Positions 35,754-46,624 of a stretch of DNA of 64,000 nt are shown here, in pieces. The DNA is from Candidatus Endonucleibacter sp. (ex Gigantidas childressi) (lineage in GTDB: Bacteria; Pseudomonadota; Gammaproteobacteria; Pseudomonadales; Endozoicomonadaceae). The position numbers and the translations under genes are program-made. Under the pieces are notes generated by a model, which did not search any database, was not told the origin of the DNA, and saw only the letters and a program-made list of their open reading frames with translations. The stretch lies in assembly GCA_030674875.1 (NCBI GenBank), contig JASXSU010000001.1:1006001-1070000 (forward strand), in the 5' to 3' direction. The number at the start of each line of letters is the position of its first letter. Within the stretch, counting starts at the first letter, position 1.

Positions 35754-35938
35754 AAGCTCTTCCCCTAAACATGAACGAAGCGGTAATATCTAAAACATCC
35801 TACGCTTACGCACAACTTCTTTTTAACACCATTCGAAAACACTAGGGCAAACTACACCTCCCCCTCGCACAAGGTTTTTCTTTCCTGCCACCCACTTACA
35901 TCTCCATTTATTTTGGGTAATAAGTTGAGAGGAAAGCT

Positions 35939-35969
35939 ATTGTATACTTTCCCAACAAAGTTATACACA
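35939..35969 (-). promoter_or_regulatory. Candidate dnaA promoter overlapping a DnaA box
   Basis: On the minus strand TACAAT (35944-35939) could be a -10 box. TTATACACA (35961-35969), a consensus-type DnaA box, covers the place where the -35 would be. The arrangement fits DnaA autorepression, but no good -35 hexamer is visible. Confidence 0.4.
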
Positions 35970-36516
35970 AAACAAAGCACAAAGAAGGTTTTTCTATGAG
36001 TTTTTCAGTACGTTAAGACACTGTATACCCACTACTACTGAGGATGAGGGTAGGCCTCAAACGAACGAATCTCATTAGCCTAAAAATAGTACGTGATTAA
36101 GGCAGTTAGAGTAACACAACCCCCTCCACCCTTGAGGGTAATTAGTATAACACCTTATCTATGAGTTGTTACTCACACTTCAATCGGCATATTTTTCTGT
36201 CTTGAAATGCGTGTGGATAAACTTGTTGGTATACATGGTATAAACCTACTTTAAAGCTGTTAGCAAGGCATAGGATAAGATAACTGTGTATAACAACCAA
36301 CATTATAAACAGCATTTCCACAGAAAAATAACAATATGTCAACAACTTACCAACAACTATATACACAGGCTACAGACTAGTTATATTAAGGTGTGAACTA
36401 AGTTACCCACACAAAAAGGCTTCCCTTATATTTATAACAATTACAAATTAAACATCAATATACTAAAAAAAATATTTTAATTTATTCGAATAAAAAAAAT
36501 TATAAAAAAATAAATG
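35940..36516. other. oriC: Candidate oriC region 1, between dnaA and rpmH
   Basis: The spacer holds DnaA boxes TTATACACA (35961), TGTGGATAA (36212-36220) and TGTGTATAA (36285-36293), plus near matches TTACTCACA (36169), TTTCCACAG (36315) and TTACCCACA (36404-36412). An extremely AT-rich stretch (about 36440-36515) next to them could unwind. Genes on either side diverge from here (gyrB, dnaN and dnaA leftward; rpmH to yidC rightward). This is where oriC lies in Pseudomonas. An IS30-A copy is inserted at its right border. Confidence 0.72.
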
Positions 36517-37615
36517 GCGGATTAAAATCCGAAGTGCATCACTTGACTAGGTCGAAGAAAGGGTCAGCTGAAGGTAAGCACCTACCCTTTGCTCCGGCAA
36601 GAGATGAAGTGATGACGATAACTTACCAACAGCCGGCTTACGAACAACGATTCCAGAGTTCCGCACTAAAGAAAAGCGGTTGCAGCCAAAGGGAAATAGC
36701 GGAGATCATTGGCACCAGCCAATCCTCGGTGAGCCATGGGTTGGCAAGGAATACTGACGAACGTGAATATAGGCATAAGCAAGCACAAGGCCGAACAGAT
36801 AGGCTGCGTACAAAGTCGGCTCGGGCGAGTAGAATGACGCCCCAAAAATGATCGAGGTGATTGAATCAAGGCTGCGTGTAGAGTGGATCCCAGAGCAGAG
36901 TTCAGATTGGTTGCTGAATGACCAGGAACGACGGATGAGCTATGAAAGCATCTACCTACATATTTGGGCGAATAAGCAGGCTGGCAGCGATCTTTACATG
37001 CACCTCAGTCGCCAGGGCAAGAAGTATGACAAGCGACGAAACTGCAAGTCAACGCGCGGCCAGATAAAGAACCGCGTCAGCAGAGATGATAGCCCAGAGA
37101 TAATTGACGATAAATCGCGTATCGGAGACTGGGAGGTTGATACCGTCATTGGCAAAGGGTGTAGCTAGGCTTTGGTAACTATCGTCGAGCTGGTTACGAA
37201 GTACACGGTCTCAGCCCAGATGAACAGCAAAAGCACAGCAGATGTGACCAAGGCTACGATCAGCTTACTCAACCCATTTAAGAATATTATTCACACCATT
37301 ACGGCTAACAACGGGAAAGAGTTTTCGTACCATGAGAAAATCAACCAAGCATTATAGGCGGAGGTTTACTTTGCGCACCCCCTACAGCTCTTGGGAGCGA
37401 GGGTTAAACTAGAACACCAAAGGCTTGCTACGACAATGTTTTCCAAAGAATACAGACTTCAAGAAGGTCGGTCAGGTAGAGGTGAAGCGAGCATTGATGC
37501 GGCCTAATTCTCGGCCAAGAAAAGATTTGAATTTCAAAGCATCCGCCCTGATATTGGGTGAACACAGGGCTGCGTTAGTAGCTTAAGATTTGATGCACTT
37601 GGAATTTGAATCCGC
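36517..37615 (+). mobile_element. IS30-family element, lineage A, copy 3 (full length, no MITE)
   Basis: Both terminal repeats are present: GCGGATTAAAATCCGAAGTG at 36517 and the complement of CACTTGGAATTTGAATCCGC ending at 37615. The length is 1,099 bp. It separates the candidate origin from the rpmH promoter. Confidence 0.88.
36612..37586 (+). pseudogene. IS30-A transposase, degraded
   Basis: The N-terminal helix-turn-helix is readable (MTITYQQPAYEQRFQSSALKKSGCSQREIAEIIGTSQSSV). An extra base near 36840 shifts the frame, GTAGCTAGGC gives a stop near 37165, and more stops follow. The second catalytic Asp is changed (TITANNGKEF for TITADNGKEF). Confidence 0.87.
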
Positions 37616-37840
37616 GAATTTTAAAAAAGAGTGATTTGCTCAAAAACCTATGGCATCTCTAATATCTAGCAAAAAAGTTGATGAAAATAGCTAATAAAAA
37701 ACAAAGATATTTTTCATTTATTTTCCCCCAATAGCTCTTAAGTTCTTGAAACTTAAAGGATAAATAATCTTGTTACACAAGAATAGGATAATAAAAATAG
37801 TGTGTTTTCAAAGAATTTGTATGATTCTTGAAAATGAAAA

Positions 37841-37869
37841 TTGACTAAACCCTTTCAATTTCTTAGAAT
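37841..37869 (+). promoter_or_regulatory. Sigma-70 promoter of rpmH-rnpA
   Basis: TTGACT (37841-37846) and TAGAAT (37864-37869) are separated by 17 bp and lie 38 bp upstream of the rpmH ATG. It is a near-consensus promoter in the expected position. Confidence 0.78.
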
Positions 37870-37906
37870 ATTGTCCTTTGCGTAAACAGATCAATTGGTG
37901 ACCGTC

Positions 37907-38041
37907 ATGAAGAGAACTTTCCAACCAAGCAACCTGAAGCGTAAACGTGATCATGGTTTTAGAGCGCGTATGGCAACTAAAAACGGTCAAAAAATTGTAA
38001 ATCGGCGTAGGGCAAAAGGTCGCAAGCGTTTAACCGCTTGA
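37907..38041 (+). CDS. rpmH: Ribosomal protein bL34
   Basis: A 44-residue component of the large ribosomal subunit. The translation [44 protein letters not shown] is a canonical bL34 in sequence and length. GGTGA precedes the ATG, and a near-consensus promoter lies upstream. It is followed 17 bp later by rnpA, the usual order. Confidence 0.97.
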   Translation: MKRTFQPSNLKRKRDHGFRARMATKNGQKIVNRRRAKGRKRLTA

Positions 38042-38058
38042 TTGTAGAGGTAGATATT

Positions 38059-38436
38059 GTGCGCTTTGCCTTTGGTCATGATAAACGGCTTGGCTCAGAA
38101 GCTGAGTTCAAGCAAGTTTTTGATAAAACTGATATTAAAGTTTCTAGCCGTCAGTTGTTAATTCTTGCAAAAGTAAACAAACAACAGTCATCAAGACTAG
38201 GCCTTGTTGTTGCAAAGAAAACCATCCGGCATGCTGTAAATCGCAATAGAGCTAAAAGGCATATACGGGAATCATTTCGTCTTTGTCAGGGCCGGGTTGA
38301 GCTAGACACTCTTGATGTGGTTGTTCTTGTGCGAAAAGGGTTTAATGAGCTTGGAGACAGTGAGCTAAATAGATTGCTAGCTAGTCAGTGGTTGAAGCTA
38401 AGCGCCCGTCTGAAAGTGTGGAGACAAACTCCTTAA
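38059..38436 (+). CDS. rnpA: Ribonuclease P protein component
   Basis: The protein cofactor of RNase P, which matures the 5' ends of tRNAs. The 125-residue product has the RNR motif region 'LGLVVAKKTIRHAVNRNRAKRHIRESFR' and 'DVVVLVRKG'. The GTG at 38059 (MRFAFGHDKRLGSEAEFKQVF) is chosen over an upstream TTG that overlaps the rpmH stop, because GAGGTA stands a few bases before it and the length fits the family. Confidence 0.95.
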   Translation: MRFAFGHDKRLGSEAEFKQVFDKTDIKVSSRQLLILAKVNKQQSSRLGLVVAKKTIRHAVNRNRAKRHIRESFRLCQGRVELDTLDVVVLVRKGFNELGDSELNRLLASQWLKLSARLKVWRQTP

Positions 38437-38737
38437 GTTACCTCCACTTGAAATATATTTAAGTTGCTTAAATTACTGTTTCCCCCACCACTACCATTGA
38501 CGGTATAAATAGATCGCAAATGGTCAAACCCCTTTGAAGCTGGGAGTGAAGGAGTGAATGAGTTAGGTGTTAAGGGGGTGGTTTAGTGCTAATATATTTC
38601 CCCCAGAGAATAGCTATGTAGTTGAAGTGGTTAGCTATACTGCTTGGCGATGGATAGTAGGAGTACTAAATAGTTTGTTAACTCCTAATTTAAAACCATT
38701 AGCAATATATTCAGATAGTATAAGTACAGGTATTATG
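38437..38737. other. Unusually long rnpA-yidD spacer with an intergenic-repeat-like segment
   Basis: rnpA and yidD usually abut. Here about 300 bp separate them, including 'ACTACCATTGACGGTATAAATAG' (near 38491) followed by 'TAGGTGTTAAGGG', which resembles the palindromic repeat family of the atp spacers. The frame leading into yidD is open through part of it, but no homologous protein segment is recognised. Confidence 0.5.
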
Positions 38738-39028
38738 ATGGCTAAGTTCTCAACCCTTCCTAAGTTTTGTGTAGTTGGGCTAATAAAGCTTTATTGTTAT
38801 TGTATCAGCCCTTTGATTGCAGGGCGTTGTCGCTTTTATCCCACGTGCTCTGTTTTTGCTGTGGGAGCTATTGAGCGTTATGGTTTGATGAGGGGCTTGT
38901 TTCTTACTGGTAAACGATTGTTGTGTTGTCAACCTTGGCACTCTGGAGGTTTTTATCCTATACCGGAATTTCCTCCATCAGCCACTGTGAGAAAATCACA
39001 TATTAACCCATATACCATTGGCTTATAA
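38738..39028 (+). CDS. yidD: Membrane protein insertion efficiency factor YidD
   Basis: A small membrane-associated protein that assists YidC-dependent insertion. The core 'LIKLYCYCISPLIAGRCRFYPTCSVFAVGAIERYGLMRGLFLTGKRLLCCQPWHSGGFYPIP' matches the family, including the Cys-rich signature. Two adjacent ATGs (38735 and 38738) follow CAGGT and give a ~96-residue protein of typical size. The frame extends to 38567, but the extra 57 residues have no family counterpart. It ends 2 bp before yidC. Confidence 0.92.
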   Translation: MAKFSTLPKFCVVGLIKLYCYCISPLIAGRCRFYPTCSVFAVGAIERYGLMRGLFLTGKRLLCCQPWHSGGFYPIPEFPPSATVRKSHINPYTIGL

Positions 39029-39030
39029 TA

Positions 39031-40716
39031 ATGGATTTACAAAAAACACTTTTGATTGCAGCCATTGTCGTTGTTGGTGTACTTACACTTAGACAGTGGA
39101 ATGATGATTACGGCCAGGTTAGGCCTACTGGTAATGCTACAGTTTCGACTATACAGTCTAATCAAGGTGGTTCTGATGTACCTGTAATAAAAATAGAACA
39201 AGACTTGTTAAAAAATAACTATGTACCAGAACAGTCAACAGAGCTTGTTATTGTTAAGACTGATACTTTTGAGGTACAAATTGATCCTGCAGGTGGGGAT
39301 ATAGTCGCACTTGCTCTACCTCAGTATCTATCATGGTTACCTAAAGAAGGAGAGAAAGCGAAACCGTTTCAGTTAATGCAGAATAACCCAGGTTGTTCAT
39401 CAGGTGAACAAAATTGCGTTTACACAGCGCAAAGTGCACTGGTAAAGGCTGATGGGCCTAACGGTAATAATCAAAGAGCTGTTTATAACGTAGAAAAGAA
39501 GTATTTTGAACTACCTGAAGGTGAAAATAAACTAACAGTAAACCTTAAGCTTGATGACGGAAGTGTTGAGATAATCAAGAGTTATACATTTGAGCGTGGA
39601 AGCTATGAAATTCGCACTGATTATCTAATCACTAATTATGGAAATGGTGTTTGGCGTGATCAGTTTTACGCTCAACTAAAACGTGATGGTTCTGAAGACC
39701 CAAGCAAGATGAACTCTAATGCACCAATGAACACTTATCTAGGGGCTGCAGTTCACTCTAATAAAAAGACTTATCACAAACTACCTTTCGATGACTTCAA
39801 GAAAGATAAGTTTGATGAGCGAGTAACAGGTGGTTATGCTGCGATATTACAACATTATTTTATTGGTGCTTGGATACCTAGTGACAACCAATCTCATAGT
39901 TACTACACCAATCTAAGTCATGATGGTAAGTATTATTTTGTTGGGTTTTATGATGATACTTTGGTTGTTAACTCAGGTGAGACGATCAGCACTGGGGCTA
40001 CACTTTACGCAGGCCCAAAACTACTAGAAAACATTAGACCACTTGCAGAAGGTCTTGAGTTAACAGTAGATTATGGTATTCTCTGGTTTCTAGCATACCC
40101 ATTATTTGTTTTATTGCATTGGATTCAGTCTATTGTTGGTAACTGGGGTTGGTCTATTATTCTGTTGACTGTTCTAGTGAAAGCTGTATTTTACCCCCTT
40201 AATGCTACCAGTTTTCGCTCTATGGCTAATATGCGTAAACTTGGGCCGAAAATGCAGATTCTGAAAGAACAGCACAAAGATGATAAGCAGAAGATGTCTC
40301 AGGCCATGATGGAGCTTTATAAAAAAGAAAAAGTAAATCCTATGGGGGGTTGTCTTCCAATTCTTGTTCAAATGCCTGTATTTATTTCGTTGTACTGGGT
40401 TTTACTTGAGTCTGTTGAGCTTCGTCACGCACCTTGGTTGGGTTGGATCGAAGACCTTGCTCAAATGGATCCATATTTTATTTTACCGTTAATTATGGGG
40501 GGGTCTATGTTTGCTCAACAACTACTTAATCCAACCCCTCCAGACCCTATTCAAGCGAAGGTAATGAAGTTCATGCCTGTTATATTCACATTTTTCTTCT
40601 TATGGTTTCCTTCTGGTTTGGTTTTGTACTGGGTAACTAATAACGTGTTGTCTTTTATTCAGCAATATATTATCACCAGAAAGATTGAGAGAGGGGAAGT
40701 GATAAAAAAACATTGA
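39031..40716 (+). CDS. yidC: Membrane protein insertase YidC
   Basis: The Oxa1/YidC-family insertase that inserts and folds inner-membrane proteins, alone or with SecYEG. The 561-residue product has an N-terminal membrane segment (about residues 5-22), a large periplasmic P1 domain (about 45-340; 'FEVQIDPAGGDIVALALPQY', 'SYEIRTDYLI') and the conserved five-helix C-terminal core ('GNWGWSIILLTVLVKAVFYPLN', 'MGGCLPILVQMPVFISLYWVLLESVELRHAPW', 'PSGLVLYWVTNN'). It begins 2 bp after yidD. mnmE, which normally follows, is displaced about 15 kb to the right by IS30 elements and the atp operon. Confidence 0.97.
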   Translation: MDLQKTLLIAAIVVVGVLTLRQWNDDYGQVRPTGNATVSTIQSNQGGSDVPVIKIEQDLLKNNYVPEQSTELVIVKTDTFEVQIDPAGGDIVALALPQYLSWLPKEGEKAKPFQLMQNNPGCSSGEQNCVYTAQSALVKADGPNGNNQRAVYNVEKKYFELPEGENKLTVNLKLDDGSVEIIKSYTFERGSYEIRTDYLITNYGNGVWRDQFYAQLKRDGSEDPSKMNSNAPMNTYLGAAVHSNKKTYHKLPFDDFKKDKFDERVTGGYAAILQHYFIGAWIPSDNQSHSYYTNLSHDGKYYFVGFYDDTLVVNSGETISTGATLYAGPKLLENIRPLAEGLELTVDYGILWFLAYPLFVLLHWIQSIVGNWGWSIILLTVLVKAVFYPLNATSFRSMANMRKLGPKMQILKEQHKDDKQKMSQAMMELYKKEKVNPMGGCLPILVQMPVFISLYWVLLESVELRHAPWLGWIEDLAQMDPYFILPLIMGGSMFAQQLLNPTPPDPIQAKVMKFMPVIFTFFFLWFPSGLVLYWVTNNVLSFIQQYIITRKIERGEVIKKH

Positions 40717-40899
40717 CTTTTAAGTTGAATAATTGTTGGTTGGTATTTTAAAAGATCTAAATGTGTTTTTTTAGCTACTCACTTACAATTAAAAAACACT
40801 CATTGTTTTTTTGTATACTTCTTACACACTAATTATCTCAGTTTATGTTGATGCTAAGCTGATAAATTATTACTATTTATTCAATTAGTATTAGTTATG

Positions 40900-41973
40900 C
40901 TGGATTCAAGCAATAAGTGCAATCGGCTGTCCTGTGTAGACTTCTAGTGGTGTCCACCCTCCTAAAACCTTCCTAGGCATGGTATTATCAACATTTCCAT
41001 TTTCCTCGCATCGTCTTCTGTCAGATGACTCAACGCCATTTTTTAGGCCAGGTTCTCCGAATGATGCCATTGGTATTTTCGTTAGTTCCCCTCTGATAAC
41101 TAGAATAAGGCTTGGCAAAGTAGATATCTGTATTCATTGCTTTTGCTAGCTTTTCATGGGCTGCAAACTCACCACCATTATTTAGGGTGATTGTGTAGAC
41201 CGATGACACCAGCTTCAGAAGCTTGATCATACTTTCAGCAACAACTTCGGCGTGTTTTGTATCAACTTTCTCTATTAAAGTTAACCTACTCTTGCGGTCT
41301 ACAAGGGTCACCAGATGGGCGTCCTGTCCATAAATCGTATCACCTTCCCAATCGCCTAGACGAGACAGCAGATCAACAACTGCGGGCCGATCTGGAATAT
41401 CGACGCGGCCTGGGATCGTGATACGCCCAGCCTTACGCTTACCACCTTTGCAGTGCCTCTTGCCAAAGCTGGGTAGATTCTTATGCAAAGAGCCTCCTAG
41501 CACTTTGTTAGTAGCAACAAGTTTATAAACAGTGGTGTGGCTGAGTGCGATATCTGGCACTTCCACCTTCATCCGGAAATTGATATTTTCAGGAGACCAC
41601 CCAAGCAACAGCCATTTTTTTATTGTGGGCATATGTCGTTCATATGTTTTGCTGAACTTTGTAGCTGTCACTCTGCTATGACTGGCGAGTCCGTGGCAGC
41701 TTTCAGTACCGTAGCCATCATCACTGGCATTACGACTCAACTCTCGTGATAAAGCACTCTCACTGATACCTACTGACACTGCGATTTCTTTCTGCATGTA
41801 GTCTGCCCCAAAAAGAACCTTAATCTGATACCGTTGCCCTTGAGTCATCTGCTTGTATTGCCTGGTTTGAGTACTCATTCTTGGCTTCTATTTTTAGTGT
41901 GAGAGCTACAAATATACCGACATCTGGCTCACCTATAAAATTTCAGTCAATTGCACTTATTATATTAATCCAG
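40900..41973 (-). mobile_element. IS30-family element, lineage B, copy 2
   Basis: It is bounded by CTGGATTCAAGCAATAAGTG (40900) and the complement of CACTTATTATATTAATCCAG (ending 41973). Its right end directly abuts a 5'-truncated IS30-A, so it inserted into that element or was joined to it by deletion. Confidence 0.88.
40906..41878 (-). pseudogene. IS30-B transposase, longest remnant (282 aa open)
   Basis: This is the least decayed transposase of the window. It has the helix-turn-helix region MSTQTRQYKQMTQGQRYQI, 'LGWSPENINFRMKVEVPDIALSHTTVYK', first catalytic block 'RLGDWEGDTIYGQDAHLVTLVDRKSRL' and Glu block 'NENTNGIIRRTWP'. The second Asp is replaced by Asn ('TLNNGGEF' for 'TLDNGGEF'). 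A six-A tract causes early termination at 41030, and a further single-base loss lies in the C-terminal ~35 codons. It is probably inactive. Confidence 0.85.
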
Positions 41974-42975
41974 TATGAGGATAACTTACCAACAACTGAC
42001 TTACGAACAACGATGCCAGATTTCCACACTAAAGAAAAGCGGCTGCAGCCAAAGGGAGGTAGCGGAGATCATTGGCACCAGCCAGTCCAAGGTGAGCAGT
42101 GAGTTGGCAAGGAACACTGGCGAACGTGGATATAGGCACAGGCAAGCACAAGGCCGAACAGATAGGTGTCGTATAAAGTCGGATTGTGCGAGTAGAATGA
42201 AGCCAAAAATGATCAAGGTGATTGAATCAAAGCTGCGTGTAGAGTGGAGCCCAGAGCATATTTCAGGTTGGTTGCTGAATGATCAGGAACGACTGATTAG
42301 CTATGAAAGCATCTACCTACATGTTTGGGCGAATAAGCAGGTTGGCGGCAATCTTTACATGCATCTTCGTCGCAATGGCAAGAAGTATGACAAGCGACGA
42401 AACGGCAAATCAACGAGCAGCCAGATAAAGAACCACGTCAGTATAGATGATTACCCAGAGGTCGTTGACTATAAATTGGGTATCTAAGACTGGAAGATTG
42501 ATACCGTTATTGGCAAAGGACATAGCGGGGCTTTGGTAACTATCGTTGAGCGGGTCACGAAGTACACTGTCTCAGCCCAAGTGAACAGCAAAAGCGCAGC
42601 AGATGTGACCAAGGCTACGATCAGCTTGCTCAACCCATTTAAGGATATTGTTCAAACCATTACGGCTGACAATGGGAAAGAGTTTTCGTACCATGAGAAA
42701 ATGAGCTAAGCATTATCGGTGGAGGCTTACTTTGCGCATCCCTACAGCTCTTGGGAGCAATGGTAAAATAAGAACACCAATGGCTTGCTACGACAATATT
42801 TTCCAAAGAATACAGACTTCAAGAAGGTCAGTCAGATAGAGGTGAAGCGAGCATTGATGCGGCTTAATTCTCGGCCAAAAAAAGATTTGAATTTCAAAAC
42901 ACCAGCCCTGATAATGGGTGAACACAGGACTGCGTTAGCAGCTTAAGCTGTGATGCACTTGGAGTTTGAATCCGC
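41974..42975 (+). mobile_element. IS30-family element, lineage A, copy 4 (left end missing)
   Basis: The transposase starts immediately after the IS30-B end. The left inverted repeat and leader are absent. The right repeat (complement of CACTTGGAGTTTGAATCCGC) ends at 42975. There is no MITE. Confidence 0.85.
41975..42946 (+). pseudogene. IS30-A transposase, nonsense-disrupted
   Basis: 170 residues are open (MRITYQQLTYEQRCQISTLKKSGCSQREVAEIIG..., 'LRVEWSPEHISGWLLNDQERLISYESIYLHVWANKQ'). A TAA then replaces the Gly codon just before 'DWEIDTVIG' in the first catalytic block. A second stop follows 'HEKMS', and the C-terminal 'LNSRPKKDLNFKTPALIMGEHRTALAA' remains. Confidence 0.87.
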
Positions 42976-43422
42976 GTCGCTTTATTGTAGCTTTTAACTC
43001 AGATAACTTTAAGTGCGCTAAAACAAGGCTTGGTTTTTTTATTATTTAGATCTTAATAATTAATAGGTTGATTTATAAGTATTATTACCCATATAATACA
43101 TCCGCAAAAAGACTAAAGGCTTTTGAAACAAATAACACTATTATATGACAATACCAGCATAGTTACTTTGCCCTAGAATAGGGTATTATCATCTATTTTG
43201 CATAAAACAATATTATTATAGCCTACATATCAGTTACCATCAGATATGTGAGTAATAAATAAATGGTCTAAAACTCTACAAACCAATAAAAACAGTGGTT
43301 TGAGCGAGTCATAGTAATCAACAACCTATTCCTTCAAGGACAATAGATGTATATCCAAAGTAGCTAGAAAGGAAAGGTAGGTAGTATAAAATTCAACGAA
43401 CCTATAGGAGTAGATAACTACG
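42976..43422. other. Spacer upstream of the atp operon
   Basis: AT-rich, with no gene. It must contain the atp promoter, though I could not choose one. A repeat-like 'CCTATTCCTTCAAGGACAATAGATG' lies near 43327-43351. AGGAG (43407-43411) precedes the atpI start. Confidence 0.5.
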
Positions 43423-43935
43423 GTGAGTACCGCATTTGTTGCACATGAGATCACAAAAAAGAAGGGTATAGAAGTAGGCGGTAAAAATACATCTGACACA
43501 AAGGTCTTGGATTGGAAAAAATACTTATGGAAAACTAGAACTCGTAATCTTGCTTATAACAGAGATTATTCACACCTACGTCAGCCGGCCATGCATAGAG
43601 TAATAGTTGTGCAGCTTGTAACATCAATACTTCTAGCTGTTTCTGGGTTATCTGTTGGTGTTAGTACTGCTCAATCCGTATTTATAGGGGGGCTTTGCTG
43701 TTGTATTCCGAACGCTTTTTTTGTATGGAAGGCCTTCCGTTACAAGGGGGCTAGGTCTTCTAGGAAGGTCTTGGTTTCTTTTTACCAAGGAGAGGTTGGC
43801 AAGTTAGTTTTAACGATTACGGCTTTTACTTTGGTTTTTAAACTGATAAAAACAGTTGAGCCGATGGCGTTGTTCGGTGCTTTTTTTGTGGTGCAGCTTA
43901 CAAACTGGTTGGCACCATTCTTGATAAAACAGTAA
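43423..43935 (+). CDS. atpI: ATP synthase subunit I (AtpI)
   Basis: A small membrane protein encoded first in many bacterial atp operons and linked to c-ring assembly or Mg2+ supply. The 170-residue product has a polar N-terminal extension of ~55 residues, then hydrophobic helices ('VIVVQLVTSILLAVSGLSVGVST', 'SVFIGGLCCCIPNAFFVWKAFRY', 'LVLTITAFTLVFKLI', 'MALFGAFFVVQLTNWLAPFLI'), the usual AtpI pattern. The GTG start has AGGAG 11 bp upstream. It is 38 bp upstream of atpB. Confidence 0.88.
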   Translation: MSTAFVAHEITKKKGIEVGGKNTSDTKVLDWKKYLWKTRTRNLAYNRDYSHLRQPAMHRVIVVQLVTSILLAVSGLSVGVSTAQSVFIGGLCCCIPNAFFVWKAFRYKGARSSRKVLVSFYQGEVGKLVLTITAFTLVFKLIKTVEPMALFGAFFVVQLTNWLAPFLIKQ

Positions 43936-43943
43936 TAAAGTAA

Positions 43944-44855
<912 letters not shown>

Positions 44856-44902
44856 TTTATCAATAAGCTTGGCGTTGCACATTTTGCTGTAACTTATAAT
44901 AA

Positions 44903-45196
<294 letters not shown>

Positions 45197-45375
45197 AAAT
45201 CAAGGTGTGGCTAAGTGCTGCACTTAAAGCCATTTACTGAAAATATTTGGCCTACATGTATACCTACATTGGAAGTTGTTGGGTATGCTGGTAAGTGCCA
45301 AAAAGCGAGTCCTCATGAACTTAGATTACTACGTAATTGAGGTGCGCTATATTAATCAAAGCGAGAGCAGTTGAC

Positions 45376-45846
45376 GTGAATATCAATGCAACCCTGATAG
45401 GTCAAACAATCTCCTTCGCATTCTTCGTGTGGTTTTGTATGACGTATGTATGGCCACCGTTGATGAAGGCATTGAATGACCGCCAGAAAAAAATTGCTGA
45501 TGGTTTAGCTGCGGCTGAAAAATCACAACGTGACTTAGAGTTAACTGATAAAAAAGTCGCAACTCGTCTTCAGGAAGTTCGTGCTCAGGCTCAAGAGGTG
45601 ATTGACCAAGCCAACAAAAGAGCGTCTCAAATTATTGACGAAGCTAAATTGAAAGCTCAAGAAGAGTGTGCACGATTGAAGACAGCTGCAGACGCGGAAA
45701 TTGATCAGGAAGTTAATCGTGCTCGCCAGACGCTCAAATCCCAAGTGGCAACTTTAGCTTTATGTGGTGCTGAAAAAATACTTGGCCATCAGCTTGATAA
45801 AACAGCTAACGCTAGGTTGGTTGACGATTTAGCTTCTCAGCTCTAA
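45376..45846 (+). CDS. atpF: F1Fo ATP synthase subunit b
   Basis: The peripheral stalk subunit linking Fo to F1. A GTG start at 45376 gives 156 residues, the same length as E. coli AtpF, beginning [29 protein letters not shown] with a single membrane helix, then a long charged coiled coil ('[22 protein letters not shown]...'). The frame is open to 45337, but those extra 13 residues have no family counterpart. The 179-bp gap after atpE is longer than usual. atpH follows 11 bp later. Confidence 0.96.
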   Translation: MNINATLIGQTISFAFFVWFCMTYVWPPLMKALNDRQKKIADGLAAAEKSQRDLELTDKKVATRLQEVRAQAQEVIDQANKRASQIIDEAKLKAQEECARLKTAADAEIDQEVNRARQTLKSQVATLALCGAEKILGHQLDKTANARLVDDLASQL

Positions 45847-45857
45847 GGAGGGTTTTC

Positions 45858-46391
45858 ATGGAACTAACCACATGTGCCCGTCCTTATGCTAGAGCAGTAT
45901 TTGAGTATGCGAAAAATACTGGGCAACTCTCAGAATGGGACCAGATGTTATCATTATGTGCTAGTGTCGCTAACTACGATAGCGTCAACCTGATGTTCTG
46001 TAGCCCTGCATTAACAAACGATCAGCAAGCTAATGCCTTTCTGGCTCTGTGTGAAGGAAGTATTAGTAGGGAGGTTGAAAACTTTATACGGGTTCTGTCA
46101 GAAAATAAACGTATGCCTTTGTTGCCTGTAGTTGAAATACTATTCAAACAACTAAAAGCAGATGAAGAATGCTCGCAAGATGTGAGTATAATATCTGCTT
46201 TCCCGTTGACAGAGGAACAACTTAAAGATCTTAAAAAAAAGGTTGAGGTGCGTCTTCGTCGCAGCATAAAACTAAAAACCATAATAGATAGTGAGTTGAT
46301 TGGTGGTCTCATTATTAAAGCTGGTGATTTGGTTATTGATGGTAGCCTCAAAACCAGACTGGCAAATCTGGGCGAAGCAATGATCTCCTAG
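45858..46391 (+). CDS. atpH: F1Fo ATP synthase subunit delta
   Basis: The stator subunit joining F1 to the b dimer. The 177-residue product begins MELTTCARPYARAVFEYAKNTGQLSEWDQML and ends 'IDSELIGGLIIKAGDLVIDGSLKTRLANLGEAM', both hallmark delta segments. GGAGG stands before the ATG. It is followed by a 233-bp spacer containing a degenerate palindromic repeat, unusual inside an atp operon. Confidence 0.97.
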   Translation: MELTTCARPYARAVFEYAKNTGQLSEWDQMLSLCASVANYDSVNLMFCSPALTNDQQANAFLALCEGSISREVENFIRVLSENKRMPLLPVVEILFKQLKADEECSQDVSIISAFPLTEEQLKDLKKKVEVRLRRSIKLKTIIDSELIGGLIIKAGDLVIDGSLKTRLANLGEAMIS

Positions 46392-46624
46392 ACCAAAACA
46401 GTTATAGTTTTATACCTATTACCATTGAAGTTATAAGTAGGTGCTAAACGAACTCCCATCCCCTTGTAAGCCTGTGAGTATAGATAATCAAGTAATTGGG
46501 TTAATGGGAAATCAACACTTTCCCAACATCATTAGGTGCGATAAGTAAAGGTCGTACAGTTTGAACTCTGATGATGTTTGATAGTAAGTTTTTGTATTTT
46601 TAGGTTAAATTAAGCGAGCAAGCT
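46392..46624. repeat. Degenerate intergenic repeat between atpH and atpA
   Basis: 'ATACCTATTACCATTGAAGT' (46413-46432) and the following 'AAACGAACTCCCATCCCC...GTAATTGGGTTAATGGGAAATC' resemble the spacers after atpD and atpC. The arms are not perfect. No gene is present. Confidence 0.5.

Noticed and set aside
38567-38734. The 57-residue upstream extension as the true yidD start
   Set aside because: The extension has no family similarity, while the ATG pair at 38735/38738 gives the normal YidD length.
41030-41878. Programmed frameshifting to make a functional IS30-B transposase
   Set aside because: IS30-family transposases are normally single-frame. This copy also has a second indel downstream and an Asp-to-Asn change in the DDE block.
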